Shown here: positions 56,251 to 63,649 of the stretch, in pieces
Position numbering within the stretch: the first letter of the stretch is position 1
How the letters are laid out: each line of letters opens with the position of its first letter
Assembly: GCA_017439235.1 (NCBI GenBank)
Contig: JAFSJN010000016.1
Coordinates: 16,736 to 80,735 of the forward strand
DNA: 64,000 bases
Direction of reading: 5' to 3'
Source of the DNA: Paludibacteraceae bacterium
Lineage (GTDB): Bacteria; Bacteroidota; Bacteroidia; Bacteroidales; Paludibacteraceae
Program-made: the position numbers and the translations under genes
The notes under the pieces: generated by a model
Seen by the model: only the letters and a program-made list of their open reading frames with translations
Database searches by the model: none
What the model was told of the DNA's origin: nothing

Positions 56251-57771
56251 ATGAAGAAAGAAAAAACAGTAGGCACTGCGGGTGCCGAAACGACATTCCT
56301 TGGCGATGGTCTCGGCTATACGCGCTCTAAGAAGGGTGAAGTGGTCATGTTCACCATCGACGGTCTGAGCGATGACGAACAAGAGCGCCTGGATAGCTAC
56401 CGGAAGCTGTACCGGCCATACACCGGTGAGAATATATGCGTCACCATCGGCGCGTACCATGTGCCTATCTGGGGCGATTACCATAACCTCTATCCGCAAG
56501 AAGTGGATGCGTTGATACGTGAGAACAAACTACTGCCCGGTATCCTGCGTAAACAGGAGGACTTCCTCTATGGTCACGGTCCGTACCTCTACCAGGAGCA
56601 GATCGTGGACGGTAAGAAGATCCGGGTGCCGGTAGAGGACGAGCAGATTCAGAACTGGCTCGATAGCTGGGAGAAGTACGGTGTCGATAGCTATGAGGAT
56701 TATCTGCGTCAGCTGATCACCGATTATTACCGCGTACGTACCTGCGTCACGCAATACCTATTCGCGAAAGGCCGCCGTCTGGCAAAAAGCGGATCCATTC
56801 TCGCACTCAGCTATGTCGGCGCTGATGAAGCACGCCTGGCGATGGAAGAGAATCCCATCCATAAGCGCATAAAGCAGACCGATTGCGCGTATGTTGCCGT
56901 CGGAGACTGGATGCTGCGCACGAATGGTGTGAACTTTGAGATCTACAACCGCCTGGATCCTGCCAATCCGTTCAAGTACCCGAATGCGATAGCCTTTAAC
57001 AGCTCCAAGTCATTCGGCAAATGGGTGTACGCTTATAATGAGTGGTTCGCCGGTCTTCGTGAATGGGTGAAGGCTTCCAACCTCACGCCGAAGTATCTGA
57101 ATAGCTATCTGAAGAATGCGCTGAACGCACATGTGCATGTGAAGATCCCGCAAGCGTGGATAGCTACGCATACAGATATCCTGAAGAGCCTCTGTAACCA
57201 GAACCTCGCTACCAAAATCGATAAATGGAACTATGAGTACCGGGGCGTGAAGCTCGTGGATCCGGAGAAGAAGCAACCGTACGCCTTCAGCCAGAATATG
57301 GTCGATGATCTGATAGCCAATGAACTGGAGAAGATCACCAACCTCTTATCCGGAGAAGGTAAGAACCAGGGCAAACTGTACGCTACTACCAAGGTAGGTC
57401 AGGAAGGCTGGGAATTTGTAGAGTTCCCGTCTAAGTTTAAGGACTATTTCGAGTCTGTCATCAGCTACGACAAACGCGCTGATCAGGTTACGCTCGCCGG
57501 TATTGGTATTAACTCATCGATCACGAATGTAGAGAATGACGGTGTGATATCTAAATCCGGTGCAGATGTGTACTATAACTATGTAGTGTACCTCAATGCG
57601 CTCTCATATCCGGAGAAGTTCGTCTGCAGAGAGATCAACAGAGCCATCCGGTTGAACTTCCCGCACGCCGTGGAACAAAATATTATGCTCGGTTTCCGCA
57701 TCGAAGTGCCGGTGAAACAGCAGGACACTACACCCTCGGATCGGATCACCGAAAAGCAACCGGTAGGATGA
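56251..57771 (+). CDS. Phage portal protein
   Basis: A 506-residue protein with the helical stem and wing arrangement of portals: EQIQNWLDSWEKYGVDSYED, the region WMLRTNGVNFEIYNRLDP and a long C-terminal helical end (VKQQDTTPSDRITEKQ). Placement in the unit with the terminase genes supports this. An upstream TTG opens 6 codons earlier, but ATG 56251 follows an AAAG-rich leader and is preferred. Confidence 0.75.
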   Translation: MKKEKTVGTAGAETTFLGDGLGYTRSKKGEVVMFTIDGLSDDEQERLDSYRKLYRPYTGENICVTIGAYHVPIWGDYHNLYPQEVDALIRENKLLPGILRKQEDFLYGHGPYLYQEQIVDGKKIRVPVEDEQIQNWLDSWEKYGVDSYEDYLRQLITDYYRVRTCVTQYLFAKGRRLAKSGSILALSYVGADEARLAMEENPIHKRIKQTDCAYVAVGDWMLRTNGVNFEIYNRLDPANPFKYPNAIAFNSSKSFGKWVYAYNEWFAGLREWVKASNLTPKYLNSYLKNALNAHVHVKIPQAWIATHTDILKSLCNQNLATKIDKWNYEYRGVKLVDPEKKQPYAFSQNMVDDLIANELEKITNLLSGEGKNQGKLYATTKVGQEGWEFVEFPSKFKDYFESVISYDKRADQVTLAGIGINSSITNVENDGVISKSGADVYYNYVVYLNALSYPEKFVCREINRAIRLNFPHAVEQNIMLGFRIEVPVKQQDTTPSDRITEKQPVG

Positions 57772-57835
57772 GGAATTAGGCAAAAAGACGCTGTTTTATA
57801 AAAAATTTGGGTTTTTAAAAATTTTTCGATTTTTT

Positions 57836-58177
57836 CACTCCAACACTCCAACACTCCAACAAAACGGGGTGGAGCAAATCGTAAGGTGCTTATTTACAGC
57901 GATTTTTAGAAAACGGATTTTGTTGGAGTATCCGAAAATCACTCCAACACTGTAGGAGTAGGTCACTCCAACACTCCAACAGCTCCAACAGACCAAAAGA
58001 CAGCACTCCAACAAACTCCAACAGAAACAAACAGCACTCAAGCAAAAATACAAACAGCAAATAACAGGCACATTTATCTATATATTATATTGAAAATGAA
58101 TATATTATATATATCATATAAAGGGCGGTCGAAAGACACGAAAATGCCGTTTGTGCGAGTGTTGGAGTGTTGGAGTG
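57836..58177. repeat. Iteron cluster ACTCCAA/TTGGAGT before the terminase genes
   Basis: Exact ACTCCAA stands at 57837, 57845, 57853, 57941, 57965, 57973, 58005 and 58015; exact TTGGAGT at 57923, 58162 and 58170. Near copies lie at 57951, 57983 and 58035. Some copies repeat every 8 bp (CACTCCAA three times in a row), and one pair faces each other across CTG. The whole gene-free stretch 57772-58587 (816 bp) is otherwise AT-rich. It may be a packaging site read by the small terminase, or an origin. Confidence 0.85.
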
Positions 58178-58251
58178 GGTTTTTCAAAATTTTTTTCAAA
58201 AAAAATCGCACTTTTTCGCCCCGTGTGCGCATGTGTGCGTATATGATATGA

Positions 58252-58267
58252 GCGCGCGTATGCGCGC
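58252..58267. repeat. GC-rich palindrome GCGCGC-GTAT-GCGCGC
   Basis: A perfect 6-bp inverted repeat with 4-base loop, preceded by an alternating purine-pyrimidine run from 58223 (GTGTGCGCATGTGTGCGTAT). It lies within the gene-free stretch before the terminase genes. Confidence 0.7.
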
Positions 58268-58556
58268 GAGAAATTTGCGTGGAACAATCACGTACAAGAT
58301 CGTTTTGCCGGCTTCAGCATAATGATGACCGTAAAAATGGCATTTTTAACACTAAAAAGACAAATCTTTGCACAAAAACATCAAATTTCGGCATTCTCTG
58401 CTCACGTGCAGAATACTTAAAGAGCGGATTTACAGTTTCTTGGGTCCCAAGCATAAAAAAAACATGCATGTGTGTTTGCTTCCGAAGCCCGCGCACGCTG
58501 GTTCGCTCTCGTGGATGACACGATCCGGAATATGACGGATATATGATTTTGCCCAG

Positions 58557-58576
58557 TTATTAACAGGTTATTAACA
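58557..58576 (+). repeat. Two TTATTAACA boxes just before the small terminase gene
   Basis: TTATTAACA at 58557-58565 and 58568-58576, spaced 11 bp. They resemble DnaA boxes (TTATCCACA) at 7 of 9 positions and end 11 bases before the ATG. Confidence 0.5.
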
Positions 58577-58587
58577 ATTTCAACAAA

Positions 58588-59232
58588 ATGGCAACGACTC
58601 TCGATCAAATACGAAATCTTGATCCTAAAACCGTAAGTATCATCAAACAGACCAATGGTCAGCAGCTTGGTACCGCCACTCCGGAGGTAGCTCAGTACAT
58701 TCTCCAGATATCGAGGGCGTACGAGATCTTCAGCGGACCCGAGTCGGATGGTACCATCATGTCGGCGGCCATACAGCTGCAGAAGGAGTTTCCTACCATC
58801 AGCCTGCGTACGGCTCGCCGGCGTATATCCGAAAGCATATCGTATGTACATTCCCAGACAGATACCTGCCCGGAGGAATGGCTCGAGTTCTATGCCGATA
58901 AGATGGATAAGCTCGGTCACTTATGCGAGAAGAATGGTGAACTCGAGGCGGCGCGCCGATCCTATGAGATAGCATGTGAGTACCGCACAAAAGCCGCTGC
59001 GGGTCGCGTGGATCCGGAGCGTATCAAATACAAGCGGATGTTAGTATCTCCGGATGTACAGGCTGCACGCCTTGGACTCGGTGGCGCCGGTATGCGTGAA
59101 CTCATAGCGCGCGGTAAGCAACTTATAGAAGAGTCCGGCCTATCCAATAAGGATAAGGAGCGCGTACTATCTGAGCTAGAGATGGAAGCCGGTATAGAAG
59201 ATATCACCTATGAAGAAGCGGATAATCAATAA
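58588..59232 (+). CDS. terS: Probable small terminase subunit
   Basis: A 214-residue helical protein overlapping the large terminase by 23 bases. Near residues 50-90 a helix-turn-helix pattern (IMSAAIQLQKEFPTISLRTARRRISESISYV) can be seen, as in small terminases that recognise the packaging site; the rest is helical (AARRSYEIACEYRTKAAAGR). It lies directly behind the iteron stretch. Confidence 0.7.
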   Translation: MATTLDQIRNLDPKTVSIIKQTNGQQLGTATPEVAQYILQISRAYEIFSGPESDGTIMSAAIQLQKEFPTISLRTARRRISESISYVHSQTDTCPEEWLEFYADKMDKLGHLCEKNGELEAARRSYEIACEYRTKAAAGRVDPERIKYKRMLVSPDVQAARLGLGGAGMRELIARGKQLIEESGLSNKDKERVLSELEMEAGIEDITYEEADNQ

Positions 59233-60940
59233 GGAGCATTTCGATGAGCAGTACTATTCTGCAGTACAGACGCTGGCACTCTTGGCCGATACGCAGGATA
59301 TGTACTTCGAGCTGGGCCGTGGATCCGGTAAGACTACCCACATCCTCGGACCTCGTATAGACCGTGTACAAAATAGTATGCCCGGATCTGTACAGGTATT
59401 TCTGGCATCTACCTATAAATCCATATTCGAGAACCTGGTGCCTGGTATTATGGAGTTCTTTACCGATCATTATGAAGAGGATATGTATTACTGCATCGGT
59501 AAACGGCCACCGGCTCACTTCAAGCCATGCCGCACACTCATTACCGACTGGAAAAACACGATATCGTTTGTTAACGGTACCGTGATCCAGTTTGTCAGCT
59601 GTGAGCGACCTGAGCGGGCTAACGGTAAGAATATCGCGCACCTGTATATGGATGAGATGCTGCATATTAAGCAGCGTGTAGTGGATGAGAATGCGCGGCC
59701 GGCCATGCGTTCTAAATCGACGTGCTTCTACGATTCTCCCTACTTCATGGGTACTACAGGCACTACTTCTACTCCGAATATAGAGACCGATCAGGATTGG
59801 TTCCTGAAGTACGAGAATAAGATGGATCCGGAGAAGATCCGTACGATTCAGGCTATCGCGCTCGAGCTGGATCACCGGTACTACATGTTAGAGAATGCAC
59901 AACTCCGGAATGACGAGGCGGCTATCCGGAAGCTCACAAATTACTGCAGGCGAATCGAGGCGATGCTCACTCAGCTACGGCGTGGATCCATTTACTACCT
60001 CCGGGCCTCTTCATTCAGTAACATTAAGATACTTGGTACCGACTATATCCAAAAGCAGATGGAAGGCACCTTGGATAAAGCATCGCTTAACACCTCGATC
60101 TTTGCCGTGCGCGAAAATCGTGTCAAAGATATGTTCTTCGGTAAATTCGGCCTGAAGTATATCGAATCGGATACTTATAACCTGGAGCGTATTGAATCGC
60201 TCTCGATAGCTGAAGAGGCGAACTTCACTTGTGCCGATATGAAAAACTGCAATCTCGATGCACCTCTGTATATCGGCTACGATCCGGGACCGTTCACGTC
60301 CATGGTAATAGGTCAGTATAACGAAGATCGCACTGTCTTCCATGTCCTGAAGGATATTTACACCTGGTGGCCTGAGCAGCAACCTCAACTGGCGTACTTA
60401 TTCCAGAACTTCTTTGCACCGATGCGTAACCGGCAGATCTTCCTGCACTATGACCGCGCCGGCAACCAGCGGGATCCTCAATGGAAAAAGTATAAACCTA
60501 CTTTTGGAGATGAATCGGATACCGATGCTCTGACTCTGAAGATGGAGATCGAGCAGCGCGGATGGAATGTCGATCTGATGTCACTCGGCCAACCGACTAT
60601 TTACTATAAACAGCATCTGCATCTACTCTCGAGACTCTTCAGCGGAAAAGATGACTATCAGGTGCATGGTTTGCCGGTAATCAAAATCCGGATAGACGAG
60701 AATGAATGTGAAGCCCTGATATCATCCATCTATAACTCTCCACTGAAGCGTACCGGTGGTGAAGTGGAACTGGATAAGTCTTCAGAGAAAAAGCCGTTTG
60801 AAGAGCAGGCTTTCGGGTCCACTCAGATAGCGTCTGCATTCATGTACCTATTATGGGGTGAGTTCTCGAAAAAATACCTCAATGTGGCCGATCACCATGA
60901 CCTCTCCGGAGGCTATGCCGGCTTTTCCGGTGTCGTGTAA
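59210..60940 (+). CDS. terL: Large terminase subunit (packaging ATPase and nuclease)
   Basis: A 576-residue packaging motor. The Walker A is GRGSGKTT (residues 36-43, ELGRGSGKTTHI), the Walker B IAHLYMDEML, and the C-terminal RNase H-like nuclease has acidic sites in YIGYDPGPFT and HYDRAGN. Its start overlaps the small subunit gene by 23 bases, which puts the ATG inside that reading frame. It is the last plus-strand gene before a strong hairpin. Confidence 0.9.
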   Translation: MKKRIINKEHFDEQYYSAVQTLALLADTQDMYFELGRGSGKTTHILGPRIDRVQNSMPGSVQVFLASTYKSIFENLVPGIMEFFTDHYEEDMYYCIGKRPPAHFKPCRTLITDWKNTISFVNGTVIQFVSCERPERANGKNIAHLYMDEMLHIKQRVVDENARPAMRSKSTCFYDSPYFMGTTGTTSTPNIETDQDWFLKYENKMDPEKIRTIQAIALELDHRYYMLENAQLRNDEAAIRKLTNYCRRIEAMLTQLRRGSIYYLRASSFSNIKILGTDYIQKQMEGTLDKASLNTSIFAVRENRVKDMFFGKFGLKYIESDTYNLERIESLSIAEEANFTCADMKNCNLDAPLYIGYDPGPFTSMVIGQYNEDRTVFHVLKDIYTWWPEQQPQLAYLFQNFFAPMRNRQIFLHYDRAGNQRDPQWKKYKPTFGDESDTDALTLKMEIEQRGWNVDLMSLGQPTIYYKQHLHLLSRLFSGKDDYQVHGLPVIKIRIDENECEALISSIYNSPLKRTGGEVELDKSSEKKPFEEQAFGSTQIASAFMYLLWGEFSKKYLNVADHHDLSGGYAGFSGVV

Positions 60941-60944
60941 AAAA

Positions 60945-60973
60945 AAGAGTGTGCCAACAAACGGCACACTCTT
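60945..60973 (-). terminator. Strong terminator between terL and the retropepsin gene
   Basis: AAGAGTGTGCC and GGCACACTCTT make a perfect 11-bp stem around a 7-base loop. The A-run on the plus strand becomes a T-run on the minus strand, so it chiefly ends the retropepsin unit; it may also slow terL transcription. Confidence 0.9.
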
Positions 60974-60992
60974 ACTCTTATTATTTACTACA

Positions 60993-61532
60993 TCAACTTT
61001 TCTTTCCATGGCAGTTAATCCATTTCTTTCTACTGCCACACGGACATTTTTCGTTTTTTGACTTCATATACACTTTGTGCATCTGGTCATACTTGCGTAA
61101 ATCTTCCACATAATCTATTCTGCTGATAGATGGCTCCCGGAATGAAAGAACGGTTTTTCCTTCATAGTTGGTAATAGACAAATCGCCTTTCACCATAACA
61201 TCCATTCCGATTATCACGTCATTTTCCTGTCCATCCATAGGAAGACCATAGACGCGCAAGTATGGGATAACAAAATGCCCCATCTTCAACTGGACACTAT
61301 ATATCGGAGCTCTGAACGGCTTATTGTTTGCTCCGTTTACCCATCCGTAATCATCTGGCAAAAGTCCAAGTTCAGTAGCTAACTGAGTAGAGATACATGT
61401 GCACATAGCACCTGTATCCCATAGAGCTTTCACACCTCGTTGTGCATCTATGTCGTTACCAAGGATAGCAACCTTGCATACAACCAATATGCGCCGAACT
61501 TCTTTTTGTTCGTTGTGAGTATATGCAGTCAT
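60993..61532 (-). CDS. Retropepsin-like aspartic protease with C-terminal SEC-C motif
   Basis: A 179-residue protein. The catalytic motif is WDTGA (Asp39), the second family signature IIGMDVM stands near residue 100, so the fold is a single-lobe retropepsin, which works as a dimer. The C-terminus carries CPCGSRKKWINCHG, a zinc-binding SEC-C motif known from SecA and others. There is no membrane or signal sequence. In a phage it could process a structural protein or act on a host target; this is open. It has the host-type promoter at 61801-61832 with the small upstream gene. Confidence 0.8.
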   Translation of the reverse strand: MTAYTHNEQKEVRRILVVCKVAILGNDIDAQRGVKALWDTGAMCTCISTQLATELGLLPDDYGWVNGANNKPFRAPIYSVQLKMGHFVIPYLRVYGLPMDGQENDVIIGMDVMVKGDLSITNYEGKTVLSFREPSISRIDYVEDLRKYDQMHKVYMKSKNEKCPCGSRKKWINCHGKKS

Positions 61533-61535
61533 TCT

Positions 61536-61775
61536 TTATAAAACTGTAACGATTGGAGAAATAATCTGTACCTGTGCTTCTTGCGGGGAACATTCTTTAA
61601 GCAAGAATTTACCATATCCATGCTTTTGAACGCCCATCTTGTAGCCTTCTTCAAGAGTCGGGTATTCTTCTACAACGAGCGAATCAGGTATAACAATCAC
61701 TCTACCGGCATATTTTTCGAGCAGTTCTGCTTTATGGCTCTCAAAAAAATCGTTCTGTTTTTGAATAGCGTTCAT
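61536..61775 (-). CDS. Small protein upstream of the retropepsin gene
   Basis: A 79-residue protein with the pattern of a DUF5678-like short family (QNDFFESHKAELLEKYAGRV; then EEYPTLEEGYKMGVQKHG). It is followed after 3 bases by the retropepsin gene, an arrangement also seen in other bacteria where a short DUF5678 protein precedes an aspartic protease; I recall this pattern without checking. It may be the protease partner or substrate. Confidence 0.65.
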   Translation of the reverse strand: MNAIQKQNDFFESHKAELLEKYAGRVIVIPDSLVVEEYPTLEEGYKMGVQKHGYGKFLLKECSPQEAQVQIISPIVTVL

Positions 61776-61800
61776 ATATTTATATTTGTAAAATCCGCTC

Positions 61801-61832
61801 CAAAATTACAAAAAATCTTGCATATATGCAAA
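61801..61832 (-). promoter_or_regulatory. Host-type promoter of the retropepsin unit
   Basis: TTTG (61829-61832), 20 bp, TAATTTTG (61801-61808) on the minus strand. The -33 box lies in TTTGCATATATGCAA, like host promoters, and lacks the phage TGTC extension. Confidence 0.82.
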
Positions 61833-61885
61833 TATTTTTTCACTTTTCGTAAAAATAACGTATTAAAACGTAAAAATTTGCTCTT

Positions 61886-62425
61886 TTATCCCTCATGAAA
61901 GAGTATCACAGATCGTTTGATGACGTCCATTATCGGGACACTTTTTATTGTGAGGGTGTCAGCAATCGGATTGGGTTCATCCTTTTCGTTATACCTGTAG
62001 AAAGTCGCTACGACTTTACCTTCATCGTGCATATCGAGAGGCTCGTATTTATCCTCGATAGATATGCCCTCACGATAGTCCTTAATTGGTAATAATCTAA
62101 CCTCTGTAGGATATACTTCGTGAAAGATTGAGTAAACATTATCGTCATCTACCCAGTAAAAGATGAGATTGTATCCGCTATTAGATAAAGTCTGAAAGAT
62201 TTCCTTTTGGTCAAAGTTGCTTAAACCTAGATTCCAAGCTGAGTGCTCATCGAAGCCTAATTGTCCCTCATATAACCTGTGGTCAGTAACACCCTGCTTT
62301 TTGAAGATATAATTTGCGTTGAACTCTTCCCAAAAATTCGTTCTCAGGATGAGACCTGTCCTTTTAAGACGAGCATCGCCATGGACATCATAATTGAATT
62401 GAATAGGCTCAAATTTCTTTTTCAT
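61886..62425 (-). CDS. Hypothetical protein next to the MGGRG toxin-like gene (possible immunity protein)
   Basis: A 179-residue soluble protein of mixed alpha/beta type (FEPIQFNYDVHGDARLKRTG; NFDQKEIFQTLSNSGYNLI). It starts 2 bases after the toxin-like gene's stop. That position and size suit an immunity protein, but no immunity family is recognised, so this is inference. It shows no membrane segment or DNA-binding motif. Confidence 0.5.
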   Translation of the reverse strand: MKKKFEPIQFNYDVHGDARLKRTGLILRTNFWEEFNANYIFKKQGVTDHRLYEGQLGFDEHSAWNLGLSNFDQKEIFQTLSNSGYNLIFYWVDDDNVYSIFHEVYPTEVRLLPIKDYREGISIEDKYEPLDMHDEGKVVATFYRYNEKDEPNPIADTLTIKSVPIMDVIKRSVILFHEG

Positions 62426-62427
62426 GA

Positions 62428-62805
62428 TTAGTGTTTTCTATTATAATCTAAGGCCTTCTTTATATAATGTTTATCCCAATTATTAAGAGGATGAATATTC
62501 TTTTTGTCATGAGATTTGCGCGTGGCATCATCTCGCCATAAATGGGCGTGATGACCTTTTTCATAATCCACATCAACACTCCGAACAATTTTATGCTTTC
62601 TGTCATAGCGAGCAAATTGCTTAATCTTATTATCTCTACCGATAATAAAATATTTTGTCCCGGGCGTGTTCGAAAATGTTGGCTGATTGGCATTGCCCCT
62701 ATCTTTATTTTTAAGGATTTTAATACCATCAATCATTCCAACTTGCTCCCAATGCCTTTGCTCTACAGGAATACCTTTCCCGCTGAATTGTCCTCTACCT
62801 CCCAT
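62428..62805 (-). CDS. MGGRG-type toxin-like protein
   Basis: A 125-residue protein starting MGGRGQFSGKG, the leader found in phage-encoded polymorphic toxins and their relatives. The C-terminal 85 residues carry PGTKYFIIGRDNKIKQFARYD, VRSVDVDYEKGHHAHLW and a KNIHPLNNW end with several histidines, as in small RNase-like toxin domains. I cannot assign a numbered family. I chose ATG 62805 to give the MGGRG start; a longer frame would overlap the DUF4417 gene by 44 bases instead of 11. Downstream is a candidate immunity gene. Confidence 0.6.
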   Translation of the reverse strand: MGGRGQFSGKGIPVEQRHWEQVGMIDGIKILKNKDRGNANQPTFSNTPGTKYFIIGRDNKIKQFARYDRKHKIVRSVDVDYEKGHHAHLWRDDATRKSHDKKNIHPLNNWDKHYIKKALDYNRKH

Positions 62806-63373
62806 AATTGCGTACTCGTTTGATGTTTTCGTTCTCAAAATAGCGCACGGCGATTCTGGGCGTGCGGTCTATTATCTCCGTGTGCTGGCCATATACCACT
62901 AACGCATCCGGTTGGCAGTGATCAAGAAACGCCCTGTATCCTGCGCCAAACAGCCGCTTGGACTGGATGCTTTTCTGCGTGCCGATGGTGGATAGGGCGA
63001 ACGTGCCTCCTACAGGCATACCTGCAAAGCAGAAATCGTATGAATCGTAATCGCTCCAGCTCACTGTCGGTATCACCTCGATACTCTTGTACTGTAACCA
63101 CGCAGCTAATAGCCGGTTGCGGTATGTGTTCCATATCTGCATCGCTTTCGGCATATCGACGTACAGTGAGAAATCCGGAGCTAATACGCCTCCGTAACGG
63201 GATAAACATGTCAAATAACGTTCCGGTGCATTCCAGAACCGCTCGAACTGGTAGTCATCCAGGAAGAAATGCACATATGCATCGCTCGCTTTTGCACCTT
63301 TCTTCGAGTGGATGGCTTTGTGAAATGGCACCAACTTTTCCGGCATCAAAGGGCATGCTTCCAATACCGGCAT
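62795..63373 (-). CDS. DUF4417 phage protein
   Basis: A 192-residue protein with the DUF4417 signature: DFSLYVDMPKAMQIWNTYR, then SIEVIPTVSWSDYDSYDFCF and VYGQHTE. The family is frequent in prophages and conjugative elements, of unknown function, and often precedes genes with the MGGRG leader, as here (11-base overlap). I chose ATG 63373, where family members start (MPVLEACPLMPEKLVPF); a start 26 codons earlier (63451) is also possible. A TACCTTTG element with no proper -33 box lies at 63388-63395, and the phage-type promoter at 63477 is upstream. Confidence 0.72.
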   Translation of the reverse strand: MPVLEACPLMPEKLVPFHKAIHSKKGAKASDAYVHFFLDDYQFERFWNAPERYLTCLSRYGGVLAPDFSLYVDMPKAMQIWNTYRNRLLAAWLQYKSIEVIPTVSWSDYDSYDFCFAGMPVGGTFALSTIGTQKSIQSKRLFGAGYRAFLDHCQPDALVVYGQHTEIIDRTPRIAVRYFENENIKRVRNYGR

Positions 63374-63476
63374 ATCTAAATCGCCTGCAAAGGTACAAAA
63401 TTTTATCAAATTAAGATTATAATTTTTCAATTTTCTTTCAAAAATCTTCATTTTTTGTCAAAATTTTAATCTTTTG

Positions 63477-63512
63477 CAAAGTTACAACAATTTTTCGAGA
63501 CCGAAAAAGACA
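63477..63512 (-). promoter_or_regulatory. Phage promoter of the DUF4417/toxin unit
   Basis: On the minus strand GTGTCTTTT and then TAACTTTG (63477-63484) at the same distance as at the other phage promoters. The internal inverted repeat TTTTTCG-GTCT-CGAAAAA is perfect, though TTTG is TTTT here. Confidence 0.75.
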
Positions 63513-63552
63513 CTAAAACGCTACACAAAACGATGGTGAAGCATATATAAAC

Positions 63553-63584
63553 GAAGACACCGCGTTTCACAACGCAGTGCCTTC
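63553..63584 (-). terminator. Probable terminator after the rightmost gene
   Basis: A 14-bp stem (63553-63566 with 63571-63584) with loop of 4; its two mismatches on the plus strand become G-U pairs on the minus-strand RNA, so it acts on the minus strand. A T-rich tail follows. It separates the rightmost phage gene from the DUF4417 promoter. Confidence 0.65.
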
Positions 63585-63649
63585 TCATTAACCTAAATCT
63601 AATACCATGAAACATAAATTGAACTAGTTAACAGACATTAAGCCGTCTG

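Noticed and set aside
57836-58177. A CRISPR array, because of many short repeats
   Set aside because: The repeats are 7-10 bp, in both orientations and at irregular distances, with no constant spacer length and no cas genes nearby.
58279-58518. A 79-codon plus-strand gene in the gene-free stretch before the terminase
   Set aside because: The sequence is Lys/Asn/Arg/Ser-rich without a fold-like pattern, has no promoter match, and a similar-size frame exists on the other strand.
63388-63410. A second complete promoter right before the DUF4417 start
   Set aside because: TACCTTTG is present, but the nearest TTTG is only 11 bp away and none stands at 19-20 bp; the phage-type promoter at 63477 is far better.
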